A DNA stretch of 64,000 nucleotides from contig JAGTXO010000013.1 in the NCBI GenBank assembly GCA_019448385.1, forward strand, positions 62,001 to 126,000, given 5' to 3'. The translations under genes and the position numbers were made by a program. How positions within the stretch are numbered: position 1 is the stretch's first letter; the number at the start of each line of letters is the position of its first letter. The notes beneath the pieces were generated by a model. The model had not been told where the DNA came from, did not search any database, and was given only the letters and a program-made list of their open reading frames with translations. Source of the DNA: Diacronema lutheri (lineage: Eukaryota > Haptophyta > Pavlovophyceae > Pavlovales > Pavlovaceae). Shown piece after piece: positions 31,360 to 41,357 of this stretch.

Positions 31360-34187
31360 TCACTGGTCCTGCGCAGTGACCAGCGCGTACCCGCCGGCCG
31401 TCGGCGTCGCTTGCCTCGCCCACGCCTCGCCCTCGCCGTCCGCCCTGGACTCGGGCCACGGCTCGCCGAGCGCGGCCGCGCCGCCCGGCTCGCCGCGCTC
31501 GTCGCCGTCCGCGGCGCGCACGTCCGCGGCCTGGCCGGCGCGCGCGCGCTCGGGCTCGGCGGGCCAGCCGACGGTTACGCGCGGCGCGGGCGCGGCGGCA
31601 CCGTCGCCGTCGCGGCGCGGCGCGCGCGGCGCGATGTCTGCGCCATCGACTCCACCGCGCGCGTCGCGCCTGCCCGGCGGTGGGCGCGGCGCGCTGGTGT
31701 CGCCGACGGGCGGCGGCGGCCCGCTTGGCGGCCTCGGCTGCTGCTGCGCCGCCGAGGCGAGCTGGCCGAGCGGCGGCCGGTCGGCGCCGCGCGCCTTCCC
31801 GCCCGCCTGCGCCGCGGCCGCGCGCTCGGCAGCCGCGAGCTTCTCCGCGCGCGCGCGCACGAGGGCCTGTGTGGCCGCAGCGCGCTTGTCTCGCCGCGCC
31901 ATCGCGCGGATGGTCCGCTGGCGCAGCTCGTCGCGCGAGAACGGACGCACGTCCTCGCGTTCCTCTGCCATCTCCTCGTCGTCGCCGCCGCCGCCGCTGG
32001 CGTCGAGGGCGTTGTCGTCGTCGTCGTTGAGCGCGCCGCCATACGCTGCGACCGCCATGCTGGAGGGCGGCACCACAGAGACAAGGCCGTTGCCCATTGG
32101 CACGTGCGGCCCCACGCCGAGCGCCGAGCCGAGGGCGCTCGCGATCGCCGCGCTGCCGTCGTCGCTCGCCGCCGCGCTGCTCGCGCCGCCGCCGCTGCCG
32201 CCGCCGCCGCCGCCCGCGTGCGGCGCGTGCGCCTGCGCGACCGCGTACATCTGCACGAGCCCGTTGACGCGCTGCTCGATGACACCGAGGTGGAGCATCA
32301 AGTTATCGTCGCTGATGCGGCCGGCGCCGACGAGGCCGTGTGTGTTGAGCAGCGCGCACCCCAGCCGCTGCCACATGACGCCCACGCCGCCCTGCAGGGC
32401 AGGCAAGGGGAAAAGGGAGAGGAGGGAGAGGGGGAAGGGGGGACGGCGTTCGCAAGAGATGAGAAGGGCGAGTGCGGGCAGGCAAGGGGGAAAGGGAGAG
32501 GAGGGAGAGGGGGAAGGGGGGACGGCGTTCGCAAGAGATGAGAAGGGCGAGTGCGGGCAGGCAAGGGGAAAAGGGAGAGGAGGGAGAGGGGGAAGGGGGG
32601 ACGGCGTTCGCAAGAGATGAGAAGGGCGAGTGCGGGCAGGCAAGGGGAAAAGGGAGAGGAGGGAGAGGGGGAAGGGGGGACGGCGTTCGCAAGAGATGAG
32701 AAGGGCGAGTGCGGGCAGGCAAGGGGAAAAGGGAGAGGAGGGAGAGGGGGAAGGGGGGACGGCGTTCGCAAGAGATGAGAAGGGCGAGTGCGGGCAGGCA
32801 AGGGGAAAAGGGAGAGGAGGGAGAGGGGGAAGGGGGGACGGCGTTCGCAAGAGATGAGAAGGGCGAGTGCGGGCAGGCAAGGGGAAAAGGGAGAGGAGGG
32901 AGAGGGGGAAGGGGGGACGGCGTTCGCAAGAGATGAAGGGCGAGTGCGGGCAGCGCGCGTGGCGTGCGCCCGCGTCGTCGCCGTCGTCGCGCGGCGCACC
33001 TTGAGCGCGTTGAGCGTGCGGCTCGCGGTCTGGAAGCGCGCCTCCTGGCGCGCAGCCTCGTCCTCGGCGACGGCAAGGCGCGTGTGCAGGTCGTCCGCCA
33101 CCTTCTGACGCTGAGAGTCATTGTGCGCGCCCTGCCCGCGAAACTTGTCCACCTCGGAGCGCACCTCCACAATCGCCTCCTCCAGCTTGGCCACCTCGTC
33201 GGCCAGCTCTGCCGCGTAGTTGTACAGCGCGAGGTTGTGGTCCTCCGCGTGCAAGAAGGCGCCGACGAGCTTCTCGATCTCGCCAATCCCCGTCGCGGCA
33301 TGGATGCGGCGGAGGGCGTCGGCGTACGAGTCGATGCGGTCGGCGGCGGCGGCGGCGCCCCTCTCCTTCCCGCCCGCCCACGCCTTGCCTCGGCCGCCAC
33401 CTTCGCCACCGCCGTCGGTGCCAGCACCATCGGCGGGCGCATTCGCGCGCCGGCCGTCTGCGCGGCTCGCGCGCCGCCCTGCGCCAAGGTCACTGAGCTG
33501 CGCGTCGGCGTTGATCGTCTTGTTGAGGTTCTTCCACTCCGCATCGAAAGCGGCGAGCTCGCCCTCCGCCTGCGCCTTGAGCGTCTCCATCTCCGCCTGC
33601 GCGCGGTCGCGCGCTGCGTACGCGCGCTGCGACGCGTCGACGATGGCCGACATCTGCGCGCGCTTCTCGGCGAGCTCAGCATCGAGCTTTGCGGCGAGGC
33701 GTTCGTTGTTGAGGCGGTCGAGGCGCATCGAGTCGATCTCCTCGCGCATCCTCCGGTTCGCAAGCGTGCTCTCGTTGTGCCGCCGCTGCGCCTGCTGGAG
33801 GCGCGTCTCGAGTACGCCGAGCCCGCGGCTGAGCGCGTCCGCTGTCGTGCTCGCAAGCGTCGAGCCGACGCGCGCGCGCTGGCTGGCGATCTGCGCGTGC
33901 ACCTCGACAAGGTCTCGTTCCAACTCCGCGATCCGCAGCTTCTCCTCCTCGATCCGCCGCGTGTACCCGTCCGCCGCGTCCTGTAGCCGCGCGATCTCCT
34001 CGTGCAGCGCGGCCGTGCTCGCCGCAGCCGCCGCGCTTGCGGGCGAGAGGGCCTGCTGCTGCGCCGCCTTCTCGGCGGCGATCTGATCACGCAGCTGCTG
34101 CGCGCTCGCGCGAAGCGAGCCGATCTCGTCGAGCTGCTCGATCGTCGGCCCCCACTCGCCTCGCCGCCTCACCACCTCTTCGGCCAT
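31360..34187 (-). CDS. ODA1: Outer dynein arm-docking complex protein ODA1 (CCDC114/CCDC63-like)
   Basis: This coiled-coil subunit of the axonemal docking complex anchors outer dynein arms to doublet microtubules in flagella; 739 aa. Exon 1 is 34187-33000 (MAEEVVRRRGEW; a further in-frame ATG at 34274 overlaps the divergent SSRP1 ATG and is less likely). Exon 2 is 32391-31360. The GT-AG intron contains a 79-bp minisatellite. Long heptad coils include the family signature RRMREEIDSMRLDRLNNERL...DASQRAYAARDRAQAEM and FDAEWKNLNKTIN. After the intron, LMLHLGVIEQRVNGL matches the conserved IEQR segment. The C-terminus is disordered and Ala/Pro-rich. It supports a motile flagellate. Confidence 0.85.
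32401..32950. repeat. 79-bp minisatellite, 7 copies, inside the ODA1 intron
   Basis: Seven head-to-tail units of 79 bp (starts at 32401, 32480, 32559, 32638, 32717, 32796, 32875; the last slightly shortened) differ at only a few bases. In transcript sense they are C/T-rich with a fixed ATCTCTTGCGAACGCCG box, and they lie between the splice donor at 32999 and the acceptor at 32392. The repeated open frames within them are artefacts of the 79-bp period. Confidence 0.95.
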
Positions 34188-34272
34188 GCTGCTCGACTGT
34201 GTCCATTCTCCAACGTCCACGTTTTCAAAAGCAGCTCGGGCGGGAGGACCGGGCGCGGAGTGCGCGCGGGCC
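34188..34272. promoter_or_regulatory. Bidirectional promoter, ODA1/SSRP1
   Basis: 85 bp separate the probable ODA1 start (34187, minus) from the SSRP1 start (34273, plus). The slightly AT-rich stretch TCCACGTTTTCAAAAGCAG lies near the middle. Confidence 0.5.
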
Positions 34273-35847
34273 ATGGCGGCGGCGAACTACTCCAACGTCT
34301 TCCTCGGCGGGAAGGACCGGGTGCGTCTCGCCGCGCCGAGCGCGCACGTGGGGCGGCGCATGCGCGGCGGCGTGCGCGCCGCGCGCACGCGCCGCGCTAC
34401 TCTGTCCCCCCCACCACCCATCCGCCTTCCCTTGCTGCGCTCAAGCCGGCCTGCCCGCGCGCGCCGCGCTGCATGCGCGCCGGCGCCGACGCGCGCGCAC
34501 GCGCGACTCGCGCGCAGGCGTTGGGCGAGCTGCGAGTGGACGGGTCTGGGCTCAAGTGGCGCTCGGCGACGTCGGGCAAGGTGGTGCAGGTCGCGCCGTC
34601 GGACATGCGCGGCCTCTCGTGGGCCAAGGTGCGCGGCGGGCAGCAGCTGCGCGTGCACCTCAAGGGCGGCAACAATGTCAAGTTCGAGGGGCTCAAAGCG
34701 ACGGACCGCGAGGCGCTCGCGGCGCTGTGCCAGGAGGCCTTCGGGCACGAGCTCCGCCCGCTCGCCATCTCGTGCAAGGGCCTCTCGTGGGGCGCTGCCA
34801 ACGTCGATGGTGCGATGGTTCGGTTCGATGTCGACGGCGCCGAGGGCTTTGAGATCCCGCTCGCGGAGGTGCAGCAGGCGACGATGCAGGGGAAGGCGGA
34901 GGTGTCGCTCGAGATGCACCTGGCGGACACGCTCGCGCCCGAGGACGAGATGCTCACCGAGATTCGCTTCGTCATCCCGCCGCGCAGCGCGGTCGAGGGC
35001 GGCGGCGCCGAGCTTGACGACGACGACGGCGACGGCGACGGCGCGCGCACGGCCGAGTCGTTCCTCAACAAGGTGATCTCGAAGGCCGACCTGGCGATCG
35101 ACCAGGAGGCGATCGCGAGCCTCTCTGACGTGCCGATGGCCGTACCGCGCGGCCGTTACGAGATTGAGCTCTACGGCGGCTGCCTCAAGCTGCACGGCAA
35201 GAGCTACGCGTACAAGGTGATGTACTCGTCGATCGTCGCGCTCTACTCGCTGCCAAAGCCCGACCAGTACCACGTCAACGTGGCGGTGCACCTCGAGCCG
35301 CCGATCCGGCAAGGTGCCACCTTCTACCAGCTTCTCCTCCTCCAGTTCCCCGCCGAGGAGACCCTCGAGCTCACGCTCAACGCTTCTGATGCGCACCTGC
35401 GCGACAAGTTTGGCGGCCGGCTGCGCAGCCCGCTCTCGGGCGCGTACCACGAGGTGGTCGCGCAGCTGCTCACCGGCCTGACGGGCAAGCCACTGCACAA
35501 GCCCGCCGCCTCCTTCACATCGGCGCATGGCGCGTCGGCGATCCGCTGCGCGATCAAGGCGGATGATGGCTTCCTCTTCCCGTGCGAGCGCTCCTTCATC
35601 TTCATCAACAAGCCGCTCACGCTCATCCACTACGAGACGATCCGCTCCATCGAGTTCCGGCGCGTGGACAAGGAAGCGGCTGGCGCTGCGGCTGCGCGCT
35701 CCTTCGACATGGTCCTCACCAAGAAGAGCGGCGAGGCCATTCAGTTTGCAAACATCGCGCGCAAGGAGTGAGCCGCTCGGCGACTTGGCGCAACTCGCCC
35801 ACACCTCACGCGCCGATGTTGTTCATGTGCCCCCTCCTCGAACTAAG

Positions 35848-35880
<33 letters not shown>

Positions 35881-36082
35881 TGTGCTGCAGGTACGGCCCC
35901 CTCTTCCGCTTCCTGATGGAGAAGAAGCTCACAATTCAAAACATCGCAGCGGCGGCGGGCGGTCTCGAGGCGGGCTTTGCGGACAGGGACGACGACGACG
36001 ACGACGACGGCGACAGGGAGGCCGCGCCGCGCCAGGCGAGGCGCGCCAAGGAGGCCGCCAAGCGCACTGAGAAGGCCGACGC

Positions 36083-36129
<47 letters not shown>

Positions 36130-36858
36130 ACGAGGACGAGGATTTTGCCGTGCGTTGCCGCGCCGCCGCGCCGCCGCGCCGCCGGTGCGCGCCGCTCGCC
36201 GCGCGCCCACGCGCGCGTCGCACACGCCGCGCCGCGCGTCGAACCCCCCGCGCCTGGCGCGCAGGCGGGCGACGAGTCAGACGTGGACGAGGAGTACGAG
36301 GAGGACGCGCTGCCCGGAGACGACGAAGCCATCGACAAGCGGCCGCAAAAGGCGCGCAAGACCGAGCGCAAGGCAGCCACCGACGGCGACGGCGGCGGCA
36401 TCGACGACGCCGACGACGCCGACGACGGCGACGAGGCCGACGAGGCCGACGCGCGAAAGCCGTCGGGCAAGGCGGCCAAGGGCAAGGGCAGCGCGGCCGC
36501 GCCCAAGCCCAAGCGCAAGAAGGCGCACAAGGACCCACACGCGCCAAAGCGCCCCCTCTCTGCATACATGCTCTTCGCATCTGAACACCGTGCGCGTGCA
36601 AAGGAGGAGACACCAGGCCTCTCGATCGGCGAGATGGGCAAGCTGCTCGGCGCAAAGTGGAAGGAGCTGCCCGCCGACGAGAAGGAGGGGTACGAGGCGC
36701 GCTACAGGGCGGCGCGCGCCGAGTACGCCATCGCGGAGAGCGCGTACAAGAAGGGCCTCGCTGCAAAGGGTGGCGCCGACGGTGGCTTCACGCAGCACGA
36801 CGACGATGAGGAGGAGGAGGAGGAAGAGGATGCGGCGGACGGCTCGGGCGACGATTGA
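34273..36858 (+). CDS. SSRP1: FACT complex subunit SSRP1 with HMG box
   Basis: This is the histone chaperone subunit of FACT (with SPT16), acting on nucleosomes during transcription and replication; 716 aa. Exons are 34273-34320, 34518-35767, 35891-36149 and 36265-36858, all GT-AG. The phases rejoin as KE|YGPLFRFL and DEDF|AGDESD. The N-terminal PH-like/SSRP1 domain (LKWRSATSGKVVQV...LSWAKVRGGQQL, FEIPLAEVQQ, EIRFVIPP) is followed by the middle tandem-PH domain (VPRGRYEIELYGGCLKLHGKSYAYKVMYSSIVALYSLPKPDQ; FLFPCERSFIFINKPL). Then come an acidic poly-Asp block, a basic linker, an HMG box (DPHAPKRPLSAYMLFASEHRA...LGAKWKELPADEKEGYE) and an acidic tail. The intron before exon 3 has a long poly-C tract abutting the acceptor. 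The HMG box is present, as in animals and plants but unlike yeast Pob3. Confidence 0.95.
35850..35881. repeat. Poly-C tract in an SSRP1 intron
   Basis: About 30 consecutive C lie immediately upstream of the acceptor TGTGCTGCAG, acting in position like an extreme polypyrimidine tract. Confidence 0.85.
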
Positions 36859-37093
36859 GTGCGTCAGACAAGCCACGCGGCCACGCTTCCTCACCTGCGC
36901 GCGCCGGAGCCAATGAGAGAGCCGCCGCGTCTTCTCTGTGGCCGTTTGGCTCATACGGCACGTGCGCTCGGATGCGGCGGCGGCCCGGACCGCGCCGTAT
37001 TTCACGCGAGTGCTACAATTCTGCCCCCCATGCTCTCTCGCGTGCGGCGCGAGGACGAGAGAGTGCATATCGCGGCCGCGGCGGAGCGCGCTT
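36859..37093. other. Convergent intergenic region SSRP1/AP-1 gamma
   Basis: 235 bp lie between two stop codons. It presumably carries both 3' UTRs; no gene or clear repeat was seen. Confidence 0.5.
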
Positions 37094-37502
37094 TCAGTAG
37101 CCGTCCGGGAAGGAGGCGACCTCGCCCGTCTCGCTCAGCTTGTTGCCCTGCAGCGCGTACTCCACCTTGATGCGCATCGCAATCGGCTTCTGGCCGTGCG
37201 CAGAGTTGGCCAGCTTGAGCAGCTGCGTGACCGCGCCGCTGTTGCCCGCGGGCACGACCGACCCCGACGCCGGCTGCATCTGCATCTTCATGAACTTGGG
37301 CACGGCCGCCTGGAAGACAAAGTCGGTGAGCGGTGATGGTGCCGAGTTGGTGAAGGTGATTGCCACGTTGGTGACTGCAGGGTTGCCGCCCTCCTTCGAG
37401 GCGGCAAAGCGCACTTTGAGCGGGCCCTTCTCGTAGGCCACCCACTCTGCGGGCCCTGCAGCGGCTGGAGTGGAGCGCAGGCAGGGCGACAAGGGTAAGG
37501 GT

Positions 37503-37533
<31 letters not shown>

Positions 37534-39925
37534 CGCAAAGGGCGGGGGCGGGGGGGCATGAGCGGCGACGGCGCGCGCGTGGCGGCGCGCGCGTGCGCGC
37601 TGCGAGCGACCAACCGCGGCGCGGCGCGGCGCGGCGCGGGGCAGCGGAGCGGCGGGCGGAGCGGCGGGCGGCTCAGACGCAGCCGCACCGGTTGGCGCTT
37701 GCATCGATTGTGGCTGCATCGCTCCCATCATCGGAGGCATGCCACTCGCTGCCATCGCCCCCATCGCCCCAGCCCCGCCCATCGGGTTGCCCTGCGCAGC
37801 GATGGCTACCGGCTGTGCCATCTGCGGCGACGCATCCCCGCCAAGCAGGTCCATCAGCATGTCTGCCGCGCCGCTGCCGCCACCGCCGCCCACGCCCACG
37901 CCGCCGCCGCCGCCGCCGAGCGCGGCGGCGCTCGTCGGCAGCCGCATCGCCGCGGACGTGGGCGGCGCGCCGCTCGGCGTGGACGGCACCACGTCCATCC
38001 CTCCGAGGATGTCGGCGAGAAGGTCGACCTCGGCCGCGGGCGGTGCGGGCGCGGCGGCGCTCGCCGCCGGCCGCGCGCCGCCACCCGCCGCGCCGTTCGT
38101 GCCGCTCGTGCCGTTGCTCGGCGCGCCGCCCGCGGCGCGCGCGACGGCGAGCGGGTCGACGGCCTTCGCCTTCTTCTCCATCGGCGGCATCCGCTCGAGG
38201 ACGCCCGCTCGGATCGAGTCCCACGCGAAGAGCGCGTGATACTCGTGCGCGCGCTGCTGCAGCTCGAGGGCGATCGACGAGCGGTACGGCGCGATGAGCT
38301 GGCGCACGCGCGCCTGCGCAGCCACGTCCCCCTGATATCGCGTGCTCAGCTTGACGAGCGCGTTGAGCACGTACTCCTTCGTCGTGAGCGCCGTCGTGAC
38401 GGAGTGGAGCACGCGGTCGAGCAGATCGAGCGCCTGCGCCGACGTGACCGCCGCCGCGCCCGGCGGCGCCTCGCGCACCTGGTCGGCATACTCGCCCACG
38501 CACCACACGCCCACCTGCACGAGCGTTTGCTGCGAGAGATGCGCGCGCGCGCGCCGCCGGGCCGCGCGCGCGCGCGTGAGCGGCGACGGCCGCCGCCACG
38601 GTGCGCGCGCGGCGCCGCGCGCGCACACCGCAACGTTGTGCAGGTCGGCGGAGAGCGCAGCGTGTAGCTTGCTCGTCGTGTAGCCCTGGATCTCGGGCGA
38701 CTTTGAGATGAGCGACGTGAGCGAAGACGCGAGCTCGTCGTTGACAAACGCGCCCGACTGCGGCGCGGCACGGCGCGCGGCGCGCGCGCGCGGCGGGCCG
38801 CGTCGGGTGCGTGGCGCGCGGCGCTCGCCCGCGCGCCGCCTGGCGGCCGCGCGGGCTGCAGAGCTGCGCGCGCCGCGCGCTGCTCACCATGGTGAGCGTC
38901 TTGATGATCGTGTCGACGCGCCATTGCTTCTCCGGTGCGTACGCCTCGACAACGGAGCAGATCTTGCTCACGAGGTCCTCCTTGAACTCCGACTCGACGA
39001 CGGGCAGGTAGGCGAGCAGCTCGCCCACCAGCGCCTGCGCGCGCCGCGCGCCGCGCGCGATGCGCACCGCCAACATTTCAACATTGAGGACCGCGCCGCG
39101 TTGGCTGAGCCGCGCGACAGGTGGGTAGCCGTCATGGAGGCGACAGGTGGGTAGCCGTTATGGAAACGACAGGTGGGTAGCCGTGATGGCTGAATTGCGC
39201 GCCTTGGACCACGCCTTGGCTGAACCGTGCGCGCCGGCGCGCGCAGGCGCCGGGTGCTGCGGCGGCGGCCGCGCGCGCGCGCGCGCGCGCGCGCAGGCGC
39301 TCGCCTCGACGTTGGTCTCGTTGACGAGGACGTAGATGAGCTCGAGCGCTCTCCTGCGCAGCGACACGTCCGCGTCCTTGAGGCACTCGACAATCGTGCC
39401 GCGGTGGCGCTGCACCGCGTTCACATCCGAGTCGACCACCTTGAGGAGCGTATGCAACGCCACGTACTTGATGTTGTTGTCGCGGTTGGCGAGGAAGCGA
39501 CCGAGGATGTTGATCGCGAGGACGCGCAGCCCGGACTCCGCCTCGATTGCGACGATCGTGAGCACGCACTCGTACAGGATCGAGTTGCCCACGTTCTTGG
39601 ACGACTCGGTATTGGTCGCCACCTGCGCGAGGATATCGTTCATCTGGTCTGAAGCATCAGCACAGCCGCGGCCGAGCACACGCAGCAGCTTGAGCAGTGC
39701 CACCTGCAAGAAGGGGTCGGTGATCCCATTGATGTCGTGCTCCGGCGCGTAGCCGGACAGGACGAGGTTCTTGAGCACGCGCACGAGCGTCGGCACCTGC
39801 TTGCGCAGCACCTCGATCGAGCTCGGCTCCGCCTGCGTCAGCTCGAACATGAGCTTTGCGCCCGTCAGCAGCACGCCGTGGTTCCGGTCGGCCAGGATCG
39901 ACGCGACCTGCGCGCGCACGACAGG

Positions 39926-39965
<40 letters not shown>

Positions 39966-40703
39966 GGGGAGGGCCGGAGCACCCGACGGCACGCGCCGCG
40001 CTCAGCACCGGCGCGCGCAAAATGGCCGCGCACAAATGGCCTTCGATCGAGCTCGCGTTCAATGCCGTCGGCTCGCGCGCGCCAGCCCGGCGGCGCTGCG
40101 CGCGCACGCCTCGCACGCCTCCTCGCCCGCTGTGCAGCTCAGCGCACGCCGCGCGTGGCGCGGCGGCGGTGCCGTCCGGCGGTGGCAGGCGTGCGGCCGT
40201 CGCACCACGCAACAGCCGGGCGCGCGCGCATCGCTCCGGACGCGAACCACGCGCGTGGCGCGTCGCGTCGCGTCGCGTCGACGGCGCGCGCCCCACGCGC
40301 GGAGAGCGCGCGTGCCTTGTCGACAAAGTTCTCCGCGAGCTCCGGGTTCTTCTTGAGGATGCGGATCGCGCAGATGCACGCCTTCTTGCGGATGTACGGG
40401 TTCGAGTTTGCGAGCAGCGTCTCGATCTCGGGCGAGAGGTCGCGGCAGATCTCGGCCGACGCGATGTTTGCGAGTGAGCACATCGCGAGGCCCGAGATGT
40501 ACTGGTTGGCGTTGTGCAGGTCCCTAAGCAGCAGCGCGCACGCACGCGGCGCGTCGGCGCGCGCCGGGCGGCCGGGCGGCCGGCGCCTCGGCAGCCTGCT
40601 GCGACTTGTGCGGGCGAGCCGCCGTGTGCCGCGCGTTCGGCCGTGCCAGGCGCGCGCACGATGGCGCATGCCCTCGTCCCACGGCGCTGAGCGCCGCCGC
40701 GCA

Positions 40704-40735
<32 letters not shown>

Positions 40736-41327
40736 CTCCCCCCCCCCCCCCCCCCCCCCACCGATCCGCCCCCCGTCCGCCTGCGCGCGCCGCGGCAGCC
40801 GCCGGCAGCCTTGCCGTCGCGCGGCGCGGCGCGCGCGCACATTTTGAGCGAGTTCTCGACGAGCATGAGGACCTCCTGCCGCTCGTCGAGCAAGATCATC
40901 AGCCCGAGGTAGCCCACGCGCTTCTCCGGGAATTTGGTCCCGGCCACGAGCTTGAGGCACTCCATCTGCCCCCAGTGCGTCGGGTAGCCGAGCATATGGA
41001 TGAAGAGCAGCTTGGCCACGTTGCGGTGGCGGAGCTCGTTGCTCTCCTCCTTGAAGGCGGTACGGATCGCCGCGCATTCCTTGTGGATGCACGCGCGCTC
41101 GTCCGCCTGCGTCTTGCACGCGCGCACATTCCGGATCAGCTCCCTGCGCGTTCAGCGGCCGCGGCGCGCGCGGCGCGGCGCGGCGCAGCGCGGCGGCGTT
41201 GGGCGGCGGGCGGCGGGCGGCGCGCGTGCGCCCAAGCGACGGAGCGCGGGCGTGCACGACGGCGCGAGCGCCTGGCCGCCCGCCGCGCGTCGGCGAGCGC
41301 GCGCGCGCACCGCAAGCGGATCGACAT
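37094..41327 (-). CDS. AP1G: AP-1 complex subunit gamma (clathrin adaptor)
   Basis: This is the large subunit of the AP-1 adaptor, sorting clathrin cargo at the trans-Golgi network and endosomes. Exons: 41327-41311 (MSIRLR), 41143-40841, 40523-40316, 39907-39305, 39034-38888, 38757-38629, 38529 to about 37650, and about 37460-37094. The tiny first exon joins to give [23 protein letters not shown], the canonical adaptin start. The trunk shows [78 protein letters not shown] and [12 protein letters not shown] Gly/Ala/Met hinge has clathrin-box-like LLADILGG and LMDLLGGD. The C-terminus is a gamma-ear domain ([17 protein letters not shown]...[33 protein letters not shown]). Two introns begin with GC (after FVDK and NVE). 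Confidence 0.93.
37507..37530. repeat. Poly-G tract in the last AP-1 gamma intron
   Basis: This is poly-C in transcript sense, a short distance upstream of the acceptor of the gamma-ear exon. Confidence 0.85.
39113..39190. repeat. 27-bp tandem repeat in an AP-1 gamma intron
   Basis: Three near-identical units of CGACAGGTGGGTAGCCGT plus a 9-bp variable spacer lie in the GC-AG intron 39304-39035. Confidence 0.85.
39927..39963. repeat. Poly-G tract in an AP-1 gamma intron
   Basis: About 37 G (poly-C in sense) sit some 20 nt upstream of the acceptor GCGCGCAG of exon 4. Confidence 0.85.
40707..40760. repeat. Paired poly-C tracts in an AP-1 gamma intron
   Basis: Two long C runs are separated by CTCTC. 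In transcript sense this is poly-G, opposite to the other AP-1 gamma introns. Confidence 0.85.
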
Positions 41328-41357
41328 CGCCGGTGGGCGACCGAGTGCAGCGCCCCG
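41328..41357. promoter_or_regulatory. 30-bp intergene between divergent AP-1 gamma and GT77 starts
   Basis: Only 30 bp separate the two ATG codons, so 5' UTRs must be minimal or overlapping and promoter elements must lie in transcribed DNA or in the first AP-1 gamma intron. Confidence 0.6.

Noticed and set aside
32401-32950. Series of identical 75-aa open frames every 79 bp
   Set aside because: They are generated by the intronic minisatellite; no start context, domain or conservation argument supports them.
34188-34274. ODA1 start at 34274
   Set aside because: It is possible, but the extra 29 residues are not family-like and the codon overlaps the divergent SSRP1 start; 34187 gives the conserved start and a promoter gap.
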